Assembly (NCBI GenBank): GCA_030544215.1
Contig: JARZZO010000001.1
Location: forward strand, 68,660,456-68,724,455
Direction: 5' to 3'
DNA from: Zantedeschia hybrid cultivar
Taxonomy: Eukaryota; Streptophyta; Magnoliopsida; Alismatales; Araceae
DNA: 64,000 nt
Shown: one piece after another, positions 59,001 through 64,000 of the stretch
How the letters are laid out: every line of letters starts with the position of its first letter
Numbering within the stretch: the stretch's first letter is position 1
Notes under the pieces: model-generated
What the model saw: only the letters and a program-made list of their open reading frames with translations
Databases searched by the model: none
What the model was told of the DNA's origin: nothing
Made by a program: the position numbers and the translations under genes

Positions 59001-62000
59001 GTTGTTATCACATGTTGCAGTTACTATCATGATCCTCCGACACTACAAAGCTCGAGAACGAGTTTTTTTTAATCGGAGGAGAATGATGGAAATCCAAAAC
59101 CAGCGTACCACTGCATTACACATGATGGAGTGCATCTACCTCTGTCGGAGAGTCGTTCTGGCTTCATTGTGGCTAGAAAACTCAACAAAGTTTGTCTGAT
59201 GTGTAGCTTATTGTTAGACGAGTTCGTAGATATTTTGTTTAGTGCATTTGAGACTCGTTTAGGTCCTTTTCTATTTTTTAAGAATTTTTTGTGCGATTTT
59301 CGCACTATTTTTTCATGTCAGGGGTACTTTGGTCTAGAGTAAAATTTAAGGAGTCATTAGCATTTATTTTCTCTTTAAATACTCTTGTAAGACATATTTT
59401 TATTTTTTTAATGAATATTTGCTACAAATTTTAAGTTATTTTCTAGAATTCCTCTCTACGACGGAGAAGACGACTATGCGACAAGGTTGAATATGTCCTG
59501 TAACGGGGCCAAGTATGACGTCCAAGCCACCGGTGCGATGCCAAAGGACTCCCTACTGCCGGTGCGACGCCGGTAGTCTATCCAACCCCCCCCCCCCCTC
59601 TTCCTCCTATGTCCCCCATTAATACTTCTCATATATATTTTTTCCAAGTGAGGTACTTCTCCTATTTATATTTAATGTTTTAAGTGAATGAACCTAACGA
59701 ACATAAACCATTTACTTCAATGATATTAATGGAAATAAGGTATTGTCAGTGGACCCGACCTCATTGGGTCATGTTATTTGGCTAGGTGGAGGCCCATTAT
59801 GGCTCCACCACCTTACCCTCCATTTCACTACCTCTCTTTCCATCACCCTACCCCTCCTCTATCCACCTTACCCTCACCTCCTTTCCCCCTCCATCTCTAA
59901 GAGATAGGATTATACCCCCTATCCCTCCCATGGAAGGCAGGATCGGCCGATTCGGATCAAGATCGGCCGGTGCCGATCCGGCCGGAATCGGCCAATCCTG
60001 GCCAATTTGGGCCACTTTCGGCCGATTCCGGCTGATCCGGATCAGGATCGGTGGGTCCCGATCCGGCCGGCCGATCCGATCTAGAATTCCTTGATCCCTC
60101 CTACCCATCCGAGTAGGGATAAGGAAGGAGGGAAAAAGAGACACAGTAAAGAGAGGGGGGGGAGGCAACAAGGGCCGGCAGCGGCTGCTCAATTGCAATG
60201 ACTGCATGCCAGTGGCCCTCTTTTCAGGTCGGGTGGCATGTCTCTATTCCCTTCATTTAAATTATGAGATTATGTCTTTACAGTTTTAAAATTTACATTT
60301 CTAATTGATTACTTCAAGAAATTAGGAGATTAGGCATTTATGATATAAGGCAAAAGCTGCATCAAATTGATTCCTCGTTAATAAGAAAGTGTTTTAAGAT
60401 AGAAATAACAAAAGTGTCCAGCATTATTCCTTGTTAATATCATCTCTAAGGTGATCATTCGTTGATATTTTTGGTTGACAAAGGAAGAAGTATAATATGT
60501 AGATTTATTGGTTTATGGAGTACTTTTTTAATGAACTGTTGCATTCATATGTAGGGTTAAAACTGTCCACAAGTATAAAAAACATGTTTATGGCTCATTC
60601 ATGTCATTAATGTTTCTAATGTTCCTTTCCAGCATGCTTAGAATTACATCATGTCATTCAAGTAGAACCAATGTAGGTTGATGAGTGTCTATGACCCTTG
60701 CTATGATCCTTTCACGTAACACTTATGCATCATGACTGCAAAAGAGAACATGACGAGTAAAGAAGAAACCATAACAATTAGGGGATGGTTATATACTACG
60801 ACTTAGATTAGCTTAAAGATTATATAATATATGAATTAAACTTAGAACAGTTCTATCTATATTAAGATTCCTTAGATTATTTTTGGCTCAGATTCAAGTT
60901 GACACTGAGTCTGAAGGACACCATTTTCTGCAGTAGCAACATTTTTGAAAAGATATGAAGACCTAAAGCAGCCATTCTCAGGTGAAGCTTTCCCATCTGT
61001 CCCATTATAGTATTCCCTGCCCTCTTACACTTCCCCCCTTCAGCATAGGCCATTCATGCTGCTATGGGTGGATGCTAGATTGTCCCCAGCCTTGTGCAGT
61101 GAGAAGCTCATGCTATCTGAAATATTTCATTTTTTGATAATTGCGGTGAATGCCGCAGTTTAAAACCATAAATATCTCCATGCATTTTTTTCATTAGATG
61201 CATACGACTTGCCATGTCAAATGCATTCATTCAGATTTCAAGATATCGGACATCTATGCCACAGAGCATGACATATTAGTCTTTCCCAATGTTCAACCAT
61301 CGACATAAAATATGGCCAGTTGGAGACTGAAGGCGTAAAAGGATGGCAACAAACCGGTATCCACTTCTTCATTTACTAATATTCTTGTAGATTAGAGGCA
61401 TAAGGGGAAGCGAGTTTATGAAGAGATTTCATAAGTTTTGCATTGATGTGTATCCTGGAAGATATTTGGGAAACCAAATTATAAACCCAACCAGCAATAC
61501 AAGATATCCTCGATCAAGATGATTACATCAGGAACATCCAGGGAATAGTTCTTCAAAACTGACAATAAAAGGACTTGTAAAACAGAAATCACACTTTCAA
61601 ACAGAAATCACACTTTCTCACCAATCACTAATTTGATTATCTACTTCCTGTTCCATCCTCTTATTACAAAAGCTGCACATTCCAGTTCCTAATCAAACAT
61701 CTACCCTCTAATCCATTCCTCAGAAAGGTTATGACAAAGAAGACATGATCACTAGCGGACACACACACTACCAACCGATTTAGTGCAACAAAAGGATACC
61801 TCTTGCACGAACAACATTATCAGTGGTCGTCAGATAGAGCTCCAGTTCTCTAACCTACACAAACAAAAAAAACGGATGGCAACAGATAAATAACCATAGG
61901 TGGAAAAATATAGTTCAAGCATGCACGAAATTAGGCTTGACCTGCCACAAAATGATGTAAAATATCATAAAATGCCAGAAAACCATGCTTTCCACCATCC

Positions 62001-62633
62001 TCATGTTTGATTTGCCATAAATTATTCTACGTGTTTCCTTACAATGGAGCGCCATAAATTGCTGGATTTCGTTGATTCAGGTGTCAGTGTCACTCTTTTA
62101 TTCAATTTTGGTTTTCAGTCTAAAACTACCTACAACCAAAATCGGAGATACTAAGGTGATTTTAAAACCACGGGTTTTGCTTTCACCGGTTCTAAATTAA
62201 GACCGGTGATTTCAGAACCAATCTTTTACAGTGTTTTTTATCACACCAAATGTCCCTTTAGAAACTTCCAGTGTGCGTGTCGAGAGAGAGATAGAAAGGT
62301 ACCAATCCATCGATACTTAAGCGGTCGCTCTTCACGAGTTCAGCGATCGCACTAAGGCTTGCATTCTGCCAACAGGAAGAAACACACTGGATGAGCAATT
62401 CAGCAACCAGAAAAGACACATCCATCAAAAAAAATAAAAATAAAAATCCCGAACTCAACCCGCAGTGATTGCTCTAGGTCTCATGTCAACAAGCTCTTCC
62501 GAACACAATCTCTATGAATCGGAGAAGAAAAAAAAGACAAATCCGAGTAGGAGGGATCGACCTGCTGTTCAGAAGAACGAGAAGAATCGACGAAGGCTTC
62601 TACGTGCTGGATCCAAGAGCTCGGCTTCGCCAT
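28044..62633 (-). CDS. MMS19: MMS19 nucleotide excision repair/CIA targeting protein, 19 exons
   Basis: HEAT-repeat adaptor that helps deliver Fe-S clusters to nuclear enzymes such as DNA polymerases and helicases, with CIA1 and AE7-type partners. Exons in transcript order: 62562-62633, 62303-62365, 61800-61854, 48707-48804, 48281-48439, 48120-48179, 41585-41773, 41298-41351, 36865-36951, 36025-36751, 32441-32820, 32283-32356, 32005-32110, 30922-31796, 30283-30358, 30063-30174, 28633-28709, 28294-28374, 28044-28151. All introns are GT-AG and phases join without a break: 1,150 residues, against about 1,130 in Arabidopsis. Diagnostic segments: SWIQHVEAFVDSSRSS (start), DWQALRGALVGCLAL, CEAIDGEKDPGCLM, FHATIKPLYKQRFFS, ETAIQCLLAISELPYPRIYP and the C-terminal DDPKRPVRLEAVRCRQAW. 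Introns 3 (13.0 kb), 6, 8 and 10 are unusually long and TE-filled. No stop or frameshift was seen, so it is presumed active. UTRs are not defined. Confidence 0.96.
28999..29047. repeat. (AT)n(AG)n compound microsatellite
   Basis: A TATATA run passes directly into AGAGAG within MMS19 intron 16, a 1.35-kb intron with no other feature seen. Confidence 0.95.
32821..36024. other. MMS19 intron 10 (3.2 kb), no element resolved
   Basis: AT-rich intron with GT-AG borders. The small open frames (34165-34780) have no domains. I saw no transposon ends, though its size suggests old insertions. Confidence 0.5.
37316..37428. repeat. Three tandem copies of a 40-bp unit in MMS19 intron 8
   Basis: The unit starts AAAATGCATGATGTGAACAC and repeats at 37316, 37356 and 37396. 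The first two copies are identical and the third diverges after GCAAATT. Perfect identity implies recent expansion. Confidence 0.95.
38090..38389 (+). mobile_element. Possible LINE 3' end with poly(A) tail
   Basis: A TTTTTGGGTTTTC / GGATAGGAACCTCTCC stretch is followed by TTATTATTCAATAAC, a short GT-rich trailer and an A10 tail at 38380-38389. This resembles the 3' UTR of plant L1-type elements. No coding part or clear target duplication was found. Confidence 0.35.
40597..40701 (+). repeat. Four consecutive hairpins sharing a TGYGACG loop
   Basis: CCTTGG-loop-CCAAGG (40597-40615), CTCCTCGG-loop-CCGAGGAG (40624-40646), GCTCCGG-loop-CCGGAGC (40659-40679) and TCGG-loop-CCGA (40687-40701). The loop is TGTGACG once and TGCGACG three times. 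The stems differ in sequence but stay paired. Sequence after it ends TTTGTCCCGCATCA (to about 40756), like the LTR ends at 47494 and 57874, so this is probably the end of an LTR fragment in MMS19 intron 8. Related hairpins occur in the 57-59 kb LTRs. Confidence 0.8.
40771..40792. repeat. Poly-C tract
   Basis: About 22 consecutive C residues after GGGATA. A shorter C14 run lies at about 40050. Both are in MMS19 intron 8. Confidence 0.9.
40856..40908 (+). other. G-quadruplex-prone G tract
   Basis: Runs of 7-10 G separated by single T or A bases (GTGTGGGGGGGGGGTGGGGGG... onward to GGGGTGGGGCA). At least four G runs lie within about 50 nt on the plus strand, which is the template strand of MMS19. 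Confidence 0.85.
42589..42935. repeat. Polypurine block with C12 and A17 homopolymers in MMS19 intron 6
   Basis: Almost uninterrupted purine stretches (42589-42645, 42660-42735, 42875-42935) separated by a GGGGTGGGGGG patch and a C-rich run passing into a long A run (about 42776-42815). This yields artificial Lys/Arg or Pro/Phe frames in all registers. Confidence 0.85.
43848..43917. repeat. (CT)n and (AT)n microsatellites
   Basis: TCTCTCTCTC at 43848-43871, then ATACATATACATAT and a TATATA run to about 43917, in MMS19 intron 6. Confidence 0.9.
44902..45153 (-). pseudogene. hAT-transposase BED zinc-finger relic
   Basis: The minus frame reads ...ARKLFLGGVFQLKQHLVEIKGYVQCCDEASVEVRKQF. This matches the second half of a plant BED finger (FxGG..RLKQHL..I.G.V..C..V...V) found at the N-terminus of hAT transposases. 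The first Cys pair is degraded or out of frame. Downstream on the same strand, to about 44015, decayed frames (for example 44607-44275) may be the remainder, but I could not recognise the catalytic or dimerisation domains. A decayed element in MMS19 intron 6. Confidence 0.55.
45302..45330. repeat. (GA)n microsatellite
   Basis: About 14 GA units between GGG and TATGTG, about 70 bp left of the solo LTR. Confidence 0.95.
45402..47494 (+). mobile_element. Solo LTR with perfect GATCA target duplication
   Basis: Begins TGGTGAGGACACC and ends GTCCCGCATCA. GATCA occurs immediately before (45397-45401) and immediately after (47495-47499). The 2,093-bp unit has a TATA-like CTATATATATGC (about 45711) followed by a CT-rich GC-rich transcribed-type region, as in long Gypsy LTRs. 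There is no PBS or coding domain, consistent with LTR-LTR recombination. The terminal CCCGCATCA resembles the ends near 40756 and 57874, suggesting a shared superfamily. It lies in MMS19 intron 6, opposite in sense. Confidence 0.65.
45822..46455 (+). repeat. Two tandem ~326-bp copies inside the solo LTR
   Basis: GGTCYTGTGTAGCCG starts copies at 45822 and 46148. Both run through the CT-rich block, CTTCAGTTYGAAAGGCATCA, ACGCGTGGAGCGGTCTCC and TTCRGCCATCCAGCACCGC. Copies differ by scattered substitutions and a short CT-run deletion. The duplication opens a 362-codon low-complexity frame that is likely not a gene. Confidence 0.9.
49445..49735. repeat. Tandem ~290-bp AT-rich unit, second copy split by the LINE
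   Basis: CATAAAATAAYAAYATAATT...CTTTATTACTAG.TAATGACGTTA...ATAGAAATCTTAATCAA..CCATGGAATATATYATTAT...TTAAATAGTACTAATAA occurs once here. It occurs again as 49739-49762 plus 55817-55940. The LINE therefore landed in the second copy of a pre-existing duplication. Confidence 0.75.
49778..51640 (+). pseudogene. LINE ORF1 (zinc-knuckle, DUF4283-like), degraded
   Basis: From an ATG-rich start (ASASVSVTARGSERG...), a second frame gives CIRCLGRGHWARDYREHVRCILC. This is a CCHC knuckle with its last Cys changed to Tyr. A further frame (50292-50639) gives WIREMDQESFLVKSPRPDW...GIKLWLWLFGIPLHVWNFETF, the DUF4283-type RNA-binding core in which 'GIPLHLWN' is typical. Shifts between frames near 49930, 50130 and 50580 and further stops before 51640 mean no ORF1 protein is made. 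Confidence 0.75.
51964..55598 (+). pseudogene. LINE ORF2 (endonuclease-reverse transcriptase-zf-RVT), degraded
   Basis: The endonuclease begins NIRGLNGDMKRRAVSDL with CLQETK (catalytic Glu) and GNFN in place of the usual GDFN; a stop replaces the expected Trp before NIRG. The reverse transcriptase covers about 53200-54110: FRPISLLNGYYKIITKVLANRLK, NQAAFLTGR, LDFEKTYDRVSW, GLRQGDTMSPL and LQFADDTLLFS (catalytic Asp pair). A zf-RVT-like segment (WSNLLPCKINLFLWKIALGRL, about 55088-55150) follows. Stops at about 52423, 53194, 53742 and 54108 and frameshifts break it. Confidence 0.9.
57153..57182. repeat. Long poly(A) run followed by GAA repeats
   Basis: An A run of nearly 30 bases, then AGAAGAAGAG, in MMS19 intron 3 about 160 bp before the LTR element. 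It could be a retrotransposed tail, but nothing upstream was recognised. Confidence 0.85.
57346..57874 (+). repeat. 5' LTR (529 bp) of the non-autonomous element
   Basis: TG...CA ends. Contains TTTAAATACTCTTG (possible TATA region), GAGTTCCTCTCTACGACGG and a GC-rich tail with TGYGAYG-loop hairpins (about 57750-57835). Confidence 0.88.
57879..57890 (+). promoter_or_regulatory. Primer-binding site of the LTR element
   Basis: TGGTATCAGAAC, one base from the initiator-Met PBS TGGTATCAGAGC. Confidence 0.8.
59084..59621 (+). repeat. 3' LTR (538 bp) of the non-autonomous element
   Basis: Aligned end to end with 57346-57874. The near-perfect hairpin ACTGCCGG-TGCGACG-CCGGTAGT lies at 59555-59577, and a C-run expansion follows it. 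Confidence 0.88.
59622..61799. other. Rest of MMS19 intron 3
   Basis: Contains a GATCGGCC/CCGATC-rich cluster at 59938-60087; otherwise AT-rich. No coding segments or further transposon ends were recognised up to exon 3 at 61800. Confidence 0.5.
59938..60087. repeat. GATCGGCC/CCGATC palindrome-rich cluster
   Basis: About 150 bp with more than a dozen overlapping variants of GATCGGCC, CGGCCGAT and CCGATCCGG in both orientations. It is sharply GC-rich between AT-rich flanks. It looks like a degenerate short-unit satellite. Confidence 0.75.
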
Positions 62634-62830
62634 TGCCGGAGGGAGAGAAGGTTCCAGAGGAGCGCAAGGGTTTTCGAAGGGTTTTGGGAACGGGAAGCAT
62701 CAAAATGGCGCCGGGAAGAAGGGTCTCTTTTAAAAGGAAGATGGAAATGTTTGTTAACAACAAAGATCACCGCTTCGGTGACGTTACAAAATAGTCACCG
62801 AAATCACACTAGCATATAAGCCCAAAGGAG
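62634..62830 (-). promoter_or_regulatory. MMS19 5' leader/promoter region
   Basis: Upstream of the ATG at 62633 the minus strand reads CTTCCCGGCGCCATTTTG (62701-62718), one base off the E2F consensus WTTSSCSS. A perfect hairpin TCACCG-CTT-CGGTGA (62767-62781) follows, with GTGACGTTAC overlapping it. No clear TATA box. The E2F reading would fit a replication/repair gene but is inference. Confidence 0.35.
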
Positions 62831-64000
62831 ATGAGTAGATGTCCGGGAGATAAGATCCAAAACGTCTCTGGCGGTGGACTGGCCAATTCGTTGCCTAATG
62901 AGACCGTATTAGGTGATCGGAGACAGGATTATAGCACTAGAATTTATAGTCGGGTAAAGTCTTTTGATTACTAATTTTAGAATCATGACACTTAAAATCG
63001 GCAAAAATAAAATTCTTTAATTTAAAATCACCAGCATTAAAATGGTCCGATTTTGATTTTTGGAAGGTTTAAAATAAAAATTGAATTTAGCTAATCATAG
63101 TATCATAAGAGTCAATTGATTTTAAAATATAGTCATACATGGGGACATCTCCAATATATGAAAAATAAAATAACTTACAATATTCTAAGCATAAGAAATA
63201 CTATTTGATGATATGTTGTAACAACTTGCAATATTTTAAGACACGCCAAATTACCCTTTAGAGGCGAATCAATTGATACCAAGGATGTTAGTTCAGCTGG
63301 ATCCATCGACATCAACTCTTTCCAAACCAAATGACTGCCTTTACAATAGATTGAAATCGTCTACGTCATTTCTTCTACACTACTTGTATTTCACTCATTC
63401 TATTAGTCTAAAGTCTTTTAAAAGTAAAATGTTCTCTTCTTTATGTTTCACTTTCCTCCCATCACAATAATTGAACTAATAGAATGAAGTTGAGTACCAA
63501 TGATGTAGAAATGTGGAGTAGATGATCTCAATCCTTTTACAACTGGTTACCTAATCCAGTCTCTATTGACGTCAACTTAGTTATGCTCTCGTTGCATTCA
63601 TTTATTTTTTTATCTATGATAAATTATCCATCAATCCAATAACAACGTTTATGAGAGATGTTTGTGTGGTACACCTTATAAAGTGTGATATACCACACTC
63701 ATCACAAACCATCCGATTTGTTTATGATATTACTCTTTTTAAGAATATCTTTAACACATTTTTGTGACACATTTAATTCTTCAGTCTATGCAAGACATTA
63801 TTAAAAGAAGTTACCTGATAAAAGCATGGGATGGTTCGAATTATGTGGTAATATAATACGCTATTTTCAAACTTATGAAAACAATGTGGCATGCCGTGTA
63901 TCACTGGATGGTGATTCTCATCAACCCACGAAGGCACCATATGATAACCTTCACTCCCCAGAAGCTTCAAGAAAGTAATCACTCAGTTGGGAATTGTGTT
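62831..64000. other. Upstream flank, no gene recognised
   Basis: AT-rich DNA. The small open frames (63273-63470, 63773-63982) have no recognisable domain. No RNA gene or transposon end is seen before the window ends. Confidence 0.5.

Larger units (their letters stand above)
57346..59621 (+). mobile_element. Non-autonomous LTR retrotransposon in MMS19 intron 3
   Basis: Two direct LTRs (57346-57874, 59084-59621) begin TGATGGRAATCCAARACC. The PBS TGGTATCAGAAC starts 4 bases after the 5' LTR and the polypurine tract GGAGGAGAA precedes the 3' LTR. The target duplication is GTACT/ATACT (one transition). The 3' LTR ends TA instead of CA by mutation. The 1.2-kb interior has only short frames. One piece (LPNKTHATIVFNSALDENFISQTIVDLLSK) faintly recalls a retropepsin region but lacks its DSG core. 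It is too small for gag-pol, so it is a coding-poor derivative. Confidence 0.88.

Noticed and set aside
63773..63982. 69-codon minus-strand frame at the window edge
   Set aside because: No recognisable domain or splice partner; could be chance.

Overview
This is plant nuclear DNA, most likely from a monocot. The evidence is GT-AG introns, several classes of plant transposon, a Pol III tRNA gene, a telo-box ribosomal-protein promoter, and one very GC-rich single-exon gene in AT-rich surroundings. I cannot fix the species; a large-intron monocot such as a palm is only a guess. There are no prokaryotic, organellar or CRISPR features.

Three host protein genes can be supported. (1) 5642-6166, minus: an intronless Bet v 1/START-fold protein of the lachrymatory-factor-synthase-like type (174 aa). 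(2) 19895-25370, plus: ribosomal protein eS24 (RPS24) in five exons, 139 aa, with a 4.6 kb third intron. (3) 28044-62633, minus: MMS19 (MET18), the HEAT-repeat adaptor of the cytosolic Fe-S targeting complex. I assembled it by hand from 19 exons whose phases close exactly to 3,453 nt (1,150 aa plus stop). It spans 34.6 kb, more than half the window, because introns 3 (13.0 kb), 6 (6.3 kb), 8 (4.3 kb) and 10 (3.2 kb) are expanded, mostly by mobile elements. RPS24 and MMS19 are convergent, 2.7 kb apart. A tRNA-Lys(CUU) gene and a decayed copy of it lie at 8.3-8.65 kb in a local tandem array.

Mobile elements, left to right: a SINE with 16-bp target duplications (102-420); LTR-like GC-rich sequence (1.7-2.6 kb); short direct repeats resembling a TRIM (4.1-4.5 kb); a decayed plant En/Spm-type transposase-related gene (9.7-14.8 kb) split by a poly(A)-tailed insertion that itself holds an internally deleted Copia element (10156-13216, TSD AAACT); a CACTA-like end (to 15758); a probable solo LTR (17427-18915); a Helitron in RPS24 intron 3 (21187-22376); a TIR element around it downstream (23022-24376); a hAT BED-finger relic (44.9-45.15 kb); a solo LTR with perfect GATCA duplications (45402-47494); a near full-length L1-type LINE (49763-55799, 17-bp TSD) inside an older TIR element; and a coding-poor LTR retrotransposon (57346-59621).

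No new multi-gene system is apparent. The most unusual signal is a row of four hairpins at 40.6 kb. They share an almost invariant 7-nt loop (TGYGACG), while their stems differ by paired changes. The same loop-and-stem design occurs in the LTRs of the 57-59 kb element, which suggests selected RNA or DNA structure in an LTR family.
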